Translations under genes and position numbers: made by a program
Notes under the pieces: generated by a model
Seen by the model: only the letters and a program-made list of their open reading frames with translations
Told to the model about the DNA's origin: nothing
Databases searched by the model: none
Source of the DNA: Salinigranum rubrum
GTDB lineage: Archaea > Halobacteriota > Halobacteria > Halobacteriales > Haloferacaceae
Direction of reading: 5' to 3'
Assembly: GCF_002906575.1 (NCBI RefSeq)
Contig: NZ_CP026312.1
Span: forward strand, 1 to 64,000
DNA: 64,000 nucleotides
Shown here: one piece after another, positions 46,487 to 55,237 of the stretch
Numbering within the stretch: position 1 is the first letter of the stretch
Layout of the letters: every line of letters begins with the position of its first letter

Positions 46487-46849
46487 ATGGTGGAGACGAG
46501 CCAGCGCGACCTCACGACGCTCTTACTCGTCCTGCTGGGCGTGGTCGTCCTCTGGCCCATCGTGATGATGGGCTTCGGCGGCATGATGGGGTACGGCGGT
46601 ATGGGCTTCGGTGGGATGATGAGCGGACCGTACGGCGGGAGTGGGGGGTTCGGCGTTCTCGGGATCGTCCTGCAGCTCGCCGTCCTGCTCGTGCTCCTCG
46701 GTGGCGGCTACCTGCTCGTTCGCCGCGTTCTCGACCAGCAACAGTCACACGACACGGCACTCGAGGAGCTTCGAGTCGCGTACGCGAGAGGCGACCTCTC
46801 CGACGAGGAGTTCGAGCGACGCCGGGAGACGCTCGAATCGAGCGAGTGA
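46487..46849 (+). CDS. SHOCT-domain membrane protein, Met/Gly-rich, copy 1
   Basis: 120 residues. One membrane segment (LLLVLLGVVVLWPIVMM), a Met/Gly-rich loop (repeats of GGMMGYGGMGF), a second membrane segment (LGIVLQLAVLLVLLGGGYLLV), and a cytosolic SHOCT tail (ALEELRVAYARGDLSDEEFERRR). The Met-rich loop would face outward and may bind Cu(I); the SHOCT tail is an oligomerisation or adaptor motif. Starts 2 bases after DUF302. Two similar proteins occur at 58863 and 60169. Confidence 0.85.
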   Translation: MVETSQRDLTTLLLVLLGVVVLWPIVMMGFGGMMGYGGMGFGGMMSGPYGGSGGFGVLGIVLQLAVLLVLLGGGYLLVRRVLDQQQSHDTALEELRVAYARGDLSDEEFERRRETLESSE

Positions 46850-46854
46850 TTCAG

Positions 46855-47456
46855 GTGACGTCTTCACTCGGTCGCCGTGCGTTCCTCTCGACCGCTGCTG
46901 GCGCGACCGTTGCGCTCGCTGGCTGTGTCTTCACCGGGACACCCGGCGCTCGGAGAGAAGCAGACGTGACGCTGTACGTCGGCTCGTACCACTGGGGGTT
47001 CGTCCTGCTCGACGAGACCGGTACCGAACAAACACAGTGGGAGGTCAACCGCGGTGATGTCGTCGAGATCGTGGCGTTCAACACGGGTGCAGGAAGAGCA
47101 CTGGAGGCGCTGCCGGTCGCCGTGCGCGATGCAGTTCCCGACCACGAGACGCTCGAGGCGCGGAACGAAGAACAGATTCCGTCACCGTCCGGTGGCGACC
47201 TCCACGAGGCGCTCGAAGTCGCGAACCGACGGTATCCCAACCACAGTCTGGCCGTCAGGCCGTCAGGCCGGAATATGGGGGGTGGGATGGGTGGCGGGAT
47301 GATGCTCCACCCGGTTCCACTCCCCGGGGATGCCACGTCGCCGACGGTAGCACGACTCACCACCCCCAGCGCGGGGACTACACACTCAGCTGTCTCACCG
47401 ACTGTGGCTACGGGCATCCCTACATGGAACTCGACGACGCGCTCCTCGTTCGATAA
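46855..47456 (+). pseudogene. CuA-type cupredoxin lipoprotein, copy 1, frameshifted
   Basis: Starts with GTG at 46855. Tat signal and lipobox (GRRAFLSTAAGATVALAGC, Cys24), then TLYVGSYHWGFVLLDE with His46. A Met-rich stretch (MGGGMGGGMMLHP) follows. In the first frame the end is unlike its paralog; after a one-base deletion in or just after the C run at 47362-47366, the other frame reads RGDYTLSCLTDCGYGHPYMEL and stops at 47454-47456. CxxxCxxxHxxM is the CuA copper-site motif of cytochrome oxidase subunit II and N2O reductase. The repaired protein would be about 200 residues. Either a real pseudogene or a base-calling error. Confidence 0.75.
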
Positions 47457-47581
47457 AGGGACCATCGAACGTCTGGACAGGCTTTCGCAGCCGGCTGGGT
47501 CGGCACAGCGATTCCCGGTCTCGCACAGTATTGTCTTTCTCGTGCAAACGCTTTTTCCTCCAGCGTCCCTATTTCGTCTCG

Positions 47582-47986
47582 ATGACCGATTCGATGAGCG
47601 AGCTCCTCCGACAGGACATGACCTGTGAGGGGTTGTTGGAGTGTTTCCACGGGCTGAAAGAACTGGACAAGGAAGTCTTTCGAGTGGTGACACAGAGTGA
47701 CGACTCTCTGACCGTGGACGAGATCGCGGAGCAGATCGACCGTGAACGCTCGACTGCGTACCGGTCGGTCCGGCGACTGATGCAGACGGGATTCGTCCAA
47801 AAAGAGCAGATCAACTACGAACAGGGTGGGTACTACCACGTATATCGACCGACTGATCCCGATGTCATCGCCGACGAAATGCAGCGACTCCTCAACGACT
47901 GGTACGCCAAGATGGGACAGTTGATCGGGGAGTTCAGGGAGACGTACGCCGACACGGCGTCACAATCCGCTGCCGCTGAATCGTGA
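47582..47986 (+). CDS. Helix-turn-helix regulator
   Basis: 134 residues from ATG 47582. LLECFHGLKELDKEVFRVV, then LTVDEIAEQIDRERSTAYRSVRRLMQTGFVQKEQ is a TrmB/MarR-like winged helix with wing YEQGGYYHVYRP; a long C-terminal helix (VIADEMQRLLNDWYAKMGQLI) likely dimerises it. No metal site. It lies downstream of the CuA cluster with its own promoter area (ACAGTATTGT at 47525-47534). It may control the preceding cluster. Confidence 0.8.
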   Translation: MTDSMSELLRQDMTCEGLLECFHGLKELDKEVFRVVTQSDDSLTVDEIAEQIDRERSTAYRSVRRLMQTGFVQKEQINYEQGGYYHVYRPTDPDVIADEMQRLLNDWYAKMGQLIGEFRETYADTASQSAAAES

Positions 47987-48165
47987 ACTTCCTCGGAGTC
48001 AAGTCCCGAGGCACTCGCCTTGAAAACCTGTAGAATAGGTTCTGTTGAAACCCTCGCTACCTGATAGAACCGGCGTGCGAGAGACAGAGGATGAGTTCAG
48101 CAGCGCGGTACGACATAGAACGGTACGGTCCCTGTTTCTGAAGCGAAGGTCACTCCCTGGCTCCG

Positions 48166-48687
48166 CTATTCATTGTCATCGGCATCCTCCGATCGGTGCC
48201 CGTCGCCCGGTATCGAGCGCCCCGTCGTCATGCCAAAACGGCGCGTGTGCTCCGCCATCGGGACAAGTTCTGTCAGACTGCCCAATCCCTTGGGGGGCAT
48301 GTCCCGGTAGAAGGTCTCGTAGTTGCCGTTCTCGATCAGGTAGATCTCGGCCCAGAAGCCGACTTCACCGTTTTGCAGGTTCTCGTTGACCCACTTCCAG
48401 GCCGGGACGTGCATGTCGTTCGGGTCCTGTGCAAACCGCTGGAGGTCTTCGAGCGACCGCCAGTATTGGATCGAGCCGCCCCCGCGGAGACCCTGCAGGG
48501 CAGGCTGATACCCGAGGAAGCCGCTGTCGGGGTCGGCCGCCAGTTCCTCGAACATCACACCTATCTTCCGACCCGCGCGGATCCACTTGTGGACGGCCCG
48601 GAGCTTGTTGAGTCGAAATCCGTTGATGTAGATCACGAAATCGCCGTCTATCTCCGCAGCCATCCGGCCCCTGATTACTTTCGACAT
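48166..48687 (-). CDS. DUF4188-type dimeric alpha/beta-barrel (monooxygenase-like)
   Basis: 173 residues. DGDFVIYINGFRLNKL, then FLGYQPALQGLRGGGSIQYW and LEDLQRFAQDPNDMHVPAW match DUF4188, a member of the dimeric alpha/beta-barrel fold shared with antibiotic-biosynthesis monooxygenases and EthD-type proteins. No cofactor motif; such proteins can act without one. It lies 13 bases downstream of the hydrolase gene on the same strand, so both belong to one transcript. Confidence 0.8.
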   Translation of the reverse strand: MSKVIRGRMAAEIDGDFVIYINGFRLNKLRAVHKWIRAGRKIGVMFEELAADPDSGFLGYQPALQGLRGGGSIQYWRSLEDLQRFAQDPNDMHVPAWKWVNENLQNGEVGFWAEIYLIENGNYETFYRDMPPKGLGSLTELVPMAEHTRRFGMTTGRSIPGDGHRSEDADDNE

Positions 48688-48700
48688 AGTATCCTAATAG

Positions 48701-49828
48701 TCACGCGTTCTCACCGAGGAATCCACGAACCAACTCACCACAGGCTTCGGGGGCATCCAACCACGGAAGGTGTCCAACCCCCGCTTCGTGGAACTCCGCG
48801 TCCCGGAAGTGTTCCGCACCGGCTCTCCCCGTCTCGATGCTCCCGAACGGATCGTTGCCCCCCCACAGGAGCAGGACTGGCGAGCGAATCTCCCGGAGGT
48901 CCTTCGGCTGCAACGACGGTCCAGGGCGGTTTCCCCAGAACCCCATTACACTCTGAATCAGGCTCGTCCAGGAGAGTGTGAAGTACGGCAGGTTGTCCAT
49001 CCGATACGTCGCTTCGGCGTACGCTTCCGGGAGTCCCGTCGCCGTCTCCTCCGGATGCCCGTTCCGTTCCCATCCTTCCCGGACATCCGCAGTATTGTCG
49101 GGTTGGACGACGTTTTCGAACATCACGCCACTAATCATGGGGAGCGATGCGATACGCTGGGGCACGTCCACGTTCTCCCCTGGGAACGTCGCGGGCGTCC
49201 CGAGGAGGGCAATGGGTCCCACGCGCTCCGGGTGGGCGAGCGCGAACCGGAGGGTCCAGAGCCCGCCCATCGAACTTCCGACGATCGGGGCCTCGTCGAG
49301 GTCGAAGTTGTCGAAGAGCGCCTTCGTCGAACTCGCAGCTATCTCCCGGAGCGGTCGTGTTCGGTGATCGATCCCGTCGCTCAGACCACCGCCCGGGCGG
49401 TCCATGACGTATGCGGTGTACCCTTCCAATTCGGGAAGGAGCGGGAGCCACTTCATCCCCTCACCGATTCCACCGGGAATCACGACGACCGGCGGGCCTG
49501 CCCCGACCTCGACGACCCGGATTTCGAGGTCCAACTCCGGTACCCCGACGAGATGCTCGCTGAAATCGAGCCCGTAGTGTTCGTACGCCCGCTTTTCGGC
49601 CACGCGGGCCGCCCGTACCGTGGGGTCGTCCCTGTCGAGCGGATAGGCGACCTGTTTCGATCTGCCCGGTCCACCGAGACACCCTGCTACCGATCCGAGT
49701 GCTGCCGTCCCGGTGAGGGCTGCCCCGGTTCGAAGCACCCGTCGACGTGTATACGTACTCGGTCGGCCCTGGTCGTGAGTCGGTTCGTCGATCGTTTCCC
49801 TTGTCGGTGTGACAGATAGTTCGGACAT
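48701..49828 (-). CDS. Tat-exported alpha/beta hydrolase lipoprotein
   Basis: 375 residues from ATG 49828. Tat signal TRRRVLRTGAALTGTAALG, ending in the lipobox AGC. The alpha/beta hydrolase triad: nucleophile Ser in VGSSMGGLW, acid Asp in WGGNDPFG, His in GVGHLPW; the oxyanion region is VVIPGGIGEG. Likely an esterase or lactonase at the cell surface. In one minus-strand unit with a membrane protein upstream (20-base gap) and the DUF4188 gene downstream. Confidence 0.85.
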   Translation of the reverse strand: MSELSVTPTRETIDEPTHDQGRPSTYTRRRVLRTGAALTGTAALGSVAGCLGGPGRSKQVAYPLDRDDPTVRAARVAEKRAYEHYGLDFSEHLVGVPELDLEIRVVEVGAGPPVVVIPGGIGEGMKWLPLLPELEGYTAYVMDRPGGGLSDGIDHRTRPLREIAASSTKALFDNFDLDEAPIVGSSMGGLWTLRFALAHPERVGPIALLGTPATFPGENVDVPQRIASLPMISGVMFENVVQPDNTADVREGWERNGHPEETATGLPEAYAEATYRMDNLPYFTLSWTSLIQSVMGFWGNRPGPSLQPKDLREIRSPVLLLWGGNDPFGSIETGRAGAEHFRDAEFHEAGVGHLPWLDAPEACGELVRGFLGENA

Positions 49829-49847
49829 GTGATTGCGTGGTGATGGA

Positions 49848-50696
49848 TCAGGCCGGTTCGGCCTCGGTCTCCGCTCTCGGCTCGATGGCCTCGGCGTCGC
49901 CACGGCGGACGTACTCGACACCCGCTACGAACACGACGGCCCAGAGGAGCAACAGCGAGCCCGCGAGCGGACCGACGCTGGACTCGCCGGTCGGGAACGC
50001 AATCGACACGACCCCAACGTAGCCAGCGAGCAGACCAGCGCTCCAGGTGGCAAACCGCCAGTCGCGTCGGCGGAAGACGGCCAGCGCACCCATGAGCACG
50101 ACGAGGAACGCGACTACAGCCATCCCGCCGTAGTGGACGAACAGCGCGTGCTCGTCGACGCGCCCGATCTGCTTCGCTACCTCGAACCCGGCGTAGACCA
50201 GCAGGGGAATCGCGGCGATGACGTACAGCCCAACGAGTCGACGGTCGAGGGACTCGACCCGGTCGAACCGGGCGAGCGAGCGGCCTGCCGGGTGGAGCAC
50301 GAGCGCGGCGAGCGCGAGGGCGCTCCCGATCAAGAACCCCTCGAACAGGAATGAGCCTGCGAGGAACGCCATGACCGCGATGGAGACGGCAGCGACGAGC
50401 GGTGGCAGGATGGTGTTGACGCGGTCGGTGGGGTGATACAGCAAGAGCGCCATCGGGATGATGAAGGCGAACCAGATCAGCGCGGCGACCGTCATATCGT
50501 GGACCTGGTGGATCCCCATCTCCTGGAACCACCCGGTGGCCGGGGAGACCAGGAGGTAAGTGGGCGTCATTACGAGGTTGGTCATGATAATCGCCAGCGC
50601 GACGAGGGTGAACGCTACGAACCGAATCTTGCCAGCGGTGCTCAGCGATCCGAGTCGGGAGCCGCTGATGTCTGATGATCTGTTGATGGTAGTCAT
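49848..50696 (-). CDS. Multipass membrane protein, unknown
   Basis: 282 residues from ATG 50696. About eight membrane segments, Arg-rich loops, and an acidic tail (RRGDAEAIEPRAETEAEPA). Its topology resembles DUF998-like or cytochrome-assembly type proteins but I see no conserved His or Cys pairs. First gene of the unit with the hydrolase and DUF4188 genes. A 37-bp conserved site lies 38-74 bases upstream. Confidence 0.7.
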   Translation of the reverse strand: MTTINRSSDISGSRLGSLSTAGKIRFVAFTLVALAIIMTNLVMTPTYLLVSPATGWFQEMGIHQVHDMTVAALIWFAFIIPMALLLYHPTDRVNTILPPLVAAVSIAVMAFLAGSFLFEGFLIGSALALAALVLHPAGRSLARFDRVESLDRRLVGLYVIAAIPLLVYAGFEVAKQIGRVDEHALFVHYGGMAVVAFLVVLMGALAVFRRRDWRFATWSAGLLAGYVGVVSIAFPTGESSVGPLAGSLLLLWAVVFVAGVEYVRRGDAEAIEPRAETEAEPA

Positions 50697-50733
50697 GGAT
50701 GACCGTCCGAAGAAACGCCGTTTGAACATATCG

Positions 50734-50770
50734 TGATGCCGACTGGTAGAATTTCACTCGATGAAATCGA
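50734..50770. promoter_or_regulatory. Conserved 37-bp operator-like site, copy 1
   Basis: TGATGCCG, then GGTAGAATTTCA and GATGAAATCGA at the right end; it matches the site at 52942-52978 at 32 of 37 positions. Its core is an inverted repeat ATTTCA/TGAAAT around five bases (50751-50767). It lies between the divergent membrane-protein and regulator genes, 38-74 bases upstream of the former. Confidence 0.8.
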
Positions 50771-50832
50771 ATCCGCGTGACGTCCACACTAAACGAATGA
50801 ACGCTTTTCAACGGTCGGACCCAAGTCCAGTT

Positions 50833-51648
50833 ATGGCGGGAGGAGATGGCGACCGTACCCCACGCGACGATCTCGATCATCTCTCCCGGTCCCCTCACCG
50901 CGCTCGGGTCATCCAACTCTTTGCGCAAGACGACCGGACTCGACGGGAACTCCACGAGGAGACGGACATTCCTCAGCCGACGCTCGGGCGTATCCTGGGC
51001 TCGTTTCAGGATCGAGGCTGGCTCATGCGGGACAGCGAGACGTACTCGCTCACGGTCCGGGGTGAGCTGGTCGCGAGCGGATTCGCCGACCTCCTCGAGA
51101 TCATCGAGACCGTCCAGCGGCTTCCGTCCGACGGGCACTTCGAGCCGATCTTCGACCTCGGATTCGACCCGGAGTGGCTCGCGCACGTCGATGTGGCCGA
51201 CAGCGATAGTGAAATCGACTGGTACGGCCATCTTCGGGACGTACACGATTCCGTCGGGACGGTCGAAAACGTCCGGGAGATCGCTCCAAGTCTGTTGCCC
51301 GGGATGCCGAAATTGCTCGTCGAACAACTCCGCACGAACGAGTTCAGTATCGAATCGATCTTTTTTCGGGAGTCGTTCGAGGCCTACGTTGCCGACCCCG
51401 AGAACCGGTCGATCGTCGCCGACATGCTCCGCACCGGGAATGCCCGAGTGCATCTCACGAATGAGTCGATCCGGTACTACATCGCGCGTCACGGCGATCG
51501 AGCCGTCTTCGATATCCCCTCCGACGGTGGGGGGTCAGTCGTCCGGTTCACGACCGATCAGCAAGCGGTCGTCCACTGGGTTGATGCGACCGTCGACGAG
51601 TTCCGTGATCGGGCGGATACAGTGACGGTCGAGGACCTCACCGAGTGA
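50833..51648 (+). CDS. FilR1-type winged-helix regulator
   Basis: 271 residues from ATG 50833. An N-terminal winged helix (SPHRARVIQLFAQDDRTRRELHEETDIPQPTLGRIL) is followed by a long C-terminal region with VREIAPSLLPGMPKLLVEQL and FFRESFEAYVADPENRSIVADML, which resembles the FilR1/DUF1724 domain of archaeal regulators. Likely ligand-responsive. It is divergent from the membrane-protein unit and is the best candidate to bind the two 37-bp sites. Confidence 0.8.
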   Translation: MAGGDGDRTPRDDLDHLSRSPHRARVIQLFAQDDRTRRELHEETDIPQPTLGRILGSFQDRGWLMRDSETYSLTVRGELVASGFADLLEIIETVQRLPSDGHFEPIFDLGFDPEWLAHVDVADSDSEIDWYGHLRDVHDSVGTVENVREIAPSLLPGMPKLLVEQLRTNEFSIESIFFRESFEAYVADPENRSIVADMLRTGNARVHLTNESIRYYIARHGDRAVFDIPSDGGGSVVRFTTDQQAVVHWVDATVDEFRDRADTVTVEDLTE

Positions 51649-51705
51649 TCCGTCGTGCGTGCCGTTGCTGCGTCGACAGAATCGTCGAGACGAATCGTCC
51701 GCATT

Positions 51706-52386
51706 CTAGTCGGCGCTCGTGGTCTCGCTAGCGGATCGAAGCGCGCCCCAGCCAGCAAGGAACCGGCGACCGATCCATATCGACCAGAGGAGGGTGCCCG
51801 TGAGCTGGACGATCGAACCGAGACCAAATCCAGGATGCCCGACGCCGCCGATCAGCAGACTGGACTGCAACAGGACCATACCACTCCCGGCCACGATGCC
51901 CGCGACGGCGACCCGCCGATCGAAGGCCTTCGCGAGTAGCTCCTGCCCACTCACGGCGAGCAGCCAGATACCGACGACGAGGCTTCCGATTCGTTGTCCG
52001 GCAAGAAAGGCCCCCGCTGTTCCAACTGGGGCGCCCAGGTCGTTCGCGGCGAGTCCAACCCCCGCGACAACCGAGACGCCGATTCCGGCGACTCCAAGGG
52101 CGAAGACCGCCCTACTGACCGCCGGGGCGGTCGGGCGATAGATTCGGTAGAGGATCCAAGCCACGACCACGAGTGGGAGTTTGTAGACCAGCGAACCGAG
52201 ATCCGAAAGCGGAGCATAAATGCCGCCGCTCGTCAGGAAAAGAATGCCGAATATCCACGAGAGAACCAGCCCTGTTAGGCTCAGAAGGGCTGCCCGTCCG
52301 GCGTTCCGAAGCGACGACTCTGTAGGGGTCTCGTCAGTACGAAATGGTTCTGCTACTTCTTTACGGGTATCGTCGGTTTCTATCAT
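51706..52386 (-). CDS. Multipass membrane protein, unknown
   Basis: 226 residues from ATG 52386; the longer open frame upstream is a shadow of the next gene. Six to seven membrane segments (for example ALLSLTGLVLSWIFGILFL, GSLVVGIWLLAVSG and TGTLLWSIWIGRRFLAG), no conserved polar residues visible inside them, so not obviously an enzyme. DUF4386-like topology. 75 bases downstream of another membrane protein on the same strand. Confidence 0.7.
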   Translation of the reverse strand: MIETDDTRKEVAEPFRTDETPTESSLRNAGRAALLSLTGLVLSWIFGILFLTSGGIYAPLSDLGSLVYKLPLVVVAWILYRIYRPTAPAVSRAVFALGVAGIGVSVVAGVGLAANDLGAPVGTAGAFLAGQRIGSLVVGIWLLAVSGQELLAKAFDRRVAVAGIVAGSGMVLLQSSLLIGGVGHPGFGLGSIVQLTGTLLWSIWIGRRFLAGWGALRSASETTSAD

Positions 52387-52460
52387 TTCCGGGAGTGTCT
52401 TCGAACGAAGGTGGGCACCGAGCACGCCTCGTGCCGAAGCAGGTCGAAGTCCCACTGGGA

Positions 52461-52904
52461 TTACTGCGGATCCTCCGCTCCGCGGGCACTTCTCTGGCGT
52501 ACCTCGTCCGTGGTGCCACGCTCCCGCAACGCGAGGACGGCTACCACGATTAGAACGACCGCGTACAGCCCCTGAGCGAGCGGTCCGAGGACGAAGCCGA
52601 TGGCCGGGCCGTCGGACGGGAGGGGACCGAGCAGCCCCGCCATGAGGATGCCGGTAAACGCGAGATAGAGGAGACCAGTAAGAGCCGATAGCCAGTATCC
52701 GACCGTGAGGTCCCGGCGGAGGGTTGCGTAGCCTACGATGCCAACGACTGTGACCCACAGCATCAGCTGTGACGCTCCAGTGGGGACGAACCCGGCTCCC
52801 TGGATGAACGTCTGATGTAAGAGTACGGCAAGGGCGATGAACCCGAGCAGGAGCGCTTTCGTGACTTCCGTCCACCAGTTCTTGACGGTGATTGCGTTAG
52901 TCAT
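52461..52904 (-). CDS. Four-helix membrane protein, unknown
   Basis: 147 residues with four membrane segments (residues 17-36, 46-62, 70-92 and 105-125) and an Arg/Glu-rich tail. The second 37-bp operator-like site lies 38-74 bases upstream, the same distance as at the other membrane-protein unit, so both probably share a regulator. Confidence 0.7.
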   Translation of the reverse strand: MTNAITVKNWWTEVTKALLLGFIALAVLLHQTFIQGAGFVPTGASQLMLWVTVVGIVGYATLRRDLTVGYWLSALTGLLYLAFTGILMAGLLGPLPSDGPAIGFVLGPLAQGLYAVVLIVVAVLALRERGTTDEVRQRSARGAEDPQ

Positions 52905-52941
52905 GACAGACCGACAATATAGACATCGCGTGAGTACATTA

Positions 52942-52978
52942 TGATGCCGCTCGGTAGAATTTCACCGGATGAAATCGA
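52942..52978. promoter_or_regulatory. Conserved 37-bp operator-like site, copy 2
   Basis: Same layout as 50734-50770 with the core ATTTCA/TGAAAT at 52959-52975. It ends 38 bases before the start of the downstream minus-strand gene, exactly as in copy 1. Confidence 0.8.
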
Positions 52979-53152
52979 GCTTGTGGGGCCAATGCCCGTC
53001 GCCAATGGGGGACAGAGCACGACCCAACAGGGGATCTAGAAGTTCAAATTCGAAGTGAAAATATTAATCGCCCACATTCGGGAACGACCGTTCAGACACA
53101 TAGCGTATGCAGCATATCTGACTCTCCCACCATTGGCGTTGGGCTCAACCAG
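52979..53152. other. Short gap before the IS5-type element
   Basis: No gene. A TATGCAGCA at 53106-53114 is an inverted copy of the element's terminal TGCTGCATA and may be a leftover of another insertion. The frame at 53036-53224 is not supported. Confidence 0.4.
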
Positions 53153-54122
53153 TGCTGCATATGCGCCCTGGGCCTTGTTTAGGCGCTCGAAATCGCATGT
53201 TTCAGGCGGTGAGAGACTGTTCAATGTTTCTGACAGCTGCCTTTAGGACGATCTCTCGGAACTGCCCGAACCACGTTCTGGCTTTAACTGTTGAGCCGAA
53301 TCGCTTGCGAAGCGCGAAAAATATCGATTCGACGACAGACCGTTGATGGTACGTTTTATCATCAATCCGAACATTGTGAGCGGCATCAAGTGAGTAGAAT
53401 TCTCGGTGCTTGATCACTGGTCTAACACCTTCATCCCGCAGCATATGACGAAGTTTGTCCCAGTCGAAGCCTTTGTCAGCGACCACAGTTCCCAAACGAT
53501 CGAGATTTCTCGTGAGGACTTGCCACGCGATTTGTGTGTCGTGTGGAAGATTCATCGAGCAGTGAACGTCGAGGATCGCTCTTGTCGAGCAATCCACGAG
53601 AAGCGTGGTTTTCACCGACTCAAACGTTCCTTTGACACGTTTCGCGTAGTTGTGGCTGGACGAGCGATGAGCGATGCTGGTGGAGTCGATAGCCTGAATC
53701 TCTCCAGTATCAAACAAGTCTACCGACAGCCGCAACAGCACCCGCCAGACCCGCATCTTCAGCGCCTGCTTCCGGGCACAGACCGTGGTGAAGTCCGGTA
53801 ATTCCTCGACCGACAGCCCGAGCTTCTCCACGATATCAGGCATTTCACGGAGGATATCGAGGAGTCGGCGGTACGGAAGGTCGAGATATTCACGAAGTCC
53901 GTGAATCGCAACGATCACCCAATCGGCGTAGCCACCTTTTCCTTTTCTGAGAGGTGGCTGAGGATCGCATCCGACAGCTTTTTGAGATAATTGGACACAT
54001 CGTTCGGTGAAGCGAGCCAGTTTGGAGTGCACACCCGACTGTGCTCGCTTCAGTTCCTAGAAATTCCGGTTCTTAGGCAATATTACTAGCGTCTAAACAC
54101 GGCCTGCGCCCTGTATGCAGCA
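53153..54122 (-). mobile_element. IS5-type insertion sequence, about 970 bp
   Basis: Terminal repeats at 53153-53189 and, on the other strand, 54122-54086, matching at 27 of 37 positions by my count, both starting TGCTGCATA and sharing GGCC and TGTTTAG blocks. One full-length transposase gene lies between. No target duplication could be recognised, so the flanks may have recombined. Confidence 0.75.
53202..54032 (-). CDS. IS5-family transposase
   Basis: 276 residues. Acidic residues in AIDSTSIAH, VVADKGFDW and the Glu in RSVVESIFFALRKRFGSTVKARTWFGQFREIVLK fit the DDE layout of haloarchaeal IS5-type transposases (shown here in parts). The frame is complete, so the element may still be mobile. 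The remnant at 5.4-5.6 kb belongs to a related element. Confidence 0.9.
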   Translation of the reverse strand: MHSKLARFTERCVQLSQKAVGCDPQPPLRKGKGGYADWVIVAIHGLREYLDLPYRRLLDILREMPDIVEKLGLSVEELPDFTTVCARKQALKMRVWRVLLRLSVDLFDTGEIQAIDSTSIAHRSSSHNYAKRVKGTFESVKTTLLVDCSTRAILDVHCSMNLPHDTQIAWQVLTRNLDRLGTVVADKGFDWDKLRHMLRDEGVRPVIKHREFYSLDAAHNVRIDDKTYHQRSVVESIFFALRKRFGSTVKARTWFGQFREIVLKAAVRNIEQSLTA

Positions 54123-54238
54123 GGCCCTCTGAAACCTATCACTGTCCGAGGGTTTCAACAAAGCCGTAGAATACGGTTTCAAAGACGCTGAGCCTCGAAG
54201 TTTGTTCGCGTCGGTGAGCCGGTCGAAGCCTGATTCTG

Positions 54239-54772
54239 CTATGGACCCTCGTCCGTCGGTATTGGCGGCTCATGGACTGTCGACTCGATGCGTTCCTTGA
54301 AGAAGACGAGTTCCTTGTTGGTGTGGTCGTAGAGCTTGGCCTTCCCGTCGAGAACAGTGGTGAAGAGCTGCTTTAGCAGCTGGCCCCGACGGTTGTTCGG
54401 GAAGTCCATCCAGACGGCGTGTGACATCCGAGTCCCGTCCTCGGTTTCTTCGAGTCGAATGGTGCCACCCTCTGGAATACGAACGGTGACGAGTCCGCGA
54501 AGGACCGGATAATACGCCGTTCCAGTCCAGACCGCCACGTGTGGATGATCGATGTACTGAAATCGGCCGTGCAGGTCGGCGTACATCCCGGCGACCTCTT
54601 CGCGCTGCTGGAATGTTGCACCCTCACGTGGGCGATTGTCGGGCGTGTCGTATTCGAGTCCGTAGTGCTCCTCGGGGTTCGATGCCGTCCAATGGACGGG
54701 GTCAGTTACGTAGTCCCAGATCTCCTCGGGCGATGCGTCGATGACGATTTCGGCTTTGTCGGTGACGTACAT
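54239..54772 (-). CDS. SRPBCC-family protein
   Basis: 177 residues from ATG 54772. YVTDKAEIVIDASPEEIWDYVTDP, then HWTASNPEEHYGLEYD and MSHAVWMDFPNNRRGQLLKQL follow the START-like/polyketide-cyclase SRPBCC fold, a cavity-forming fold that binds hydrophobic ligands or lipids. No catalytic residues evident. It lies downstream of two membrane proteins on the same strand. Confidence 0.8.
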   Translation of the reverse strand: MYVTDKAEIVIDASPEEIWDYVTDPVHWTASNPEEHYGLEYDTPDNRPREGATFQQREEVAGMYADLHGRFQYIDHPHVAVWTGTAYYPVLRGLVTVRIPEGGTIRLEETEDGTRMSHAVWMDFPNNRRGQLLKQLFTTVLDGKAKLYDHTNKELVFFKERIESTVHEPPIPTDEGP

Positions 54773-54801
54773 GGTGGTCTCTCTACTCTCTCTTTCTTCT
54801 C

Positions 54802-55101
54802 TCACCGTGCGAACGCGTTGTACAACCACGCGAAGGCGTACACGAGAACGAAGCTAATGACAGCTGCCTCGACCATGCCCGCCACCGTCCCGACGACGGT
54901 CGGCTCGAAGAACAGGTGCCACTGTTCCATCATCGCTACCGCACCCTCGTACACTCCGACAGCACCGAAGACACCGAGCAGTAGCATCACGGCTGCTGCG
55001 ACGACCGCCCCGGATGCCCCGAGCGCAATCGCGTTCAGTTCTCGGACTACATCCTCAGCTTGGTCAGTACGGTTTGCGGTGTTGCTGGTAGTCGTGCTCA
55101 T
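54802..55101 (-). CDS. Two- to three-helix membrane protein, unknown
   Basis: 99 residues from ATG 55101. Two strong membrane segments (GAVVAAAVMLLLGVFGAVGV and AAVISFVLVYAFAWLY), the rest soluble and acidic. In haloarchaea such proteins are often next to SRPBCC or DoxX genes, as here; no function known. Confidence 0.7.
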   Translation of the reverse strand: MSTTTSNTANRTDQAEDVVRELNAIALGASGAVVAAAVMLLLGVFGAVGVYEGAVAMMEQWHLFFEPTVVGTVAGMVEAAVISFVLVYAFAWLYNAFAR

Positions 55102-55237
55102 GTCTAGTGATACGTCGGCATCATTCAATGCGATTGTCGTTACGATTCGAAAGCGAACGCCCGTCGAAGGGGATCACCGACGTTTCGTCGACATACGAAA
55201 ACGGTACAGGAGGACGTTTTCGAGGCTTCCTTTCGAA

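Noticed and set aside
45793-46854. Upstream extension of the CuA copy 1 frame
   Set aside because: Open only as a shadow of the DUF7521-like, DUF302 and SHOCT genes; the GTG at 46855 starts a proper Tat signal.
49687-51492. 601-residue open frame, minus strand
   Set aside because: Runs across three genes in other frames, including the divergent regulator; no domain.
51706-52875. 389-residue version of the membrane protein
   Set aside because: The first 163 residues are a shadow of the neighbouring gene; the ATG at 52386 starts the membrane protein.
48044-54159. GTTGAAACCCTCG at 48044-48056 and inverted at 54147-54159
   Set aside because: Looked like ends of one large element, but longer flanks do not match well; may be leftovers of IS ends.
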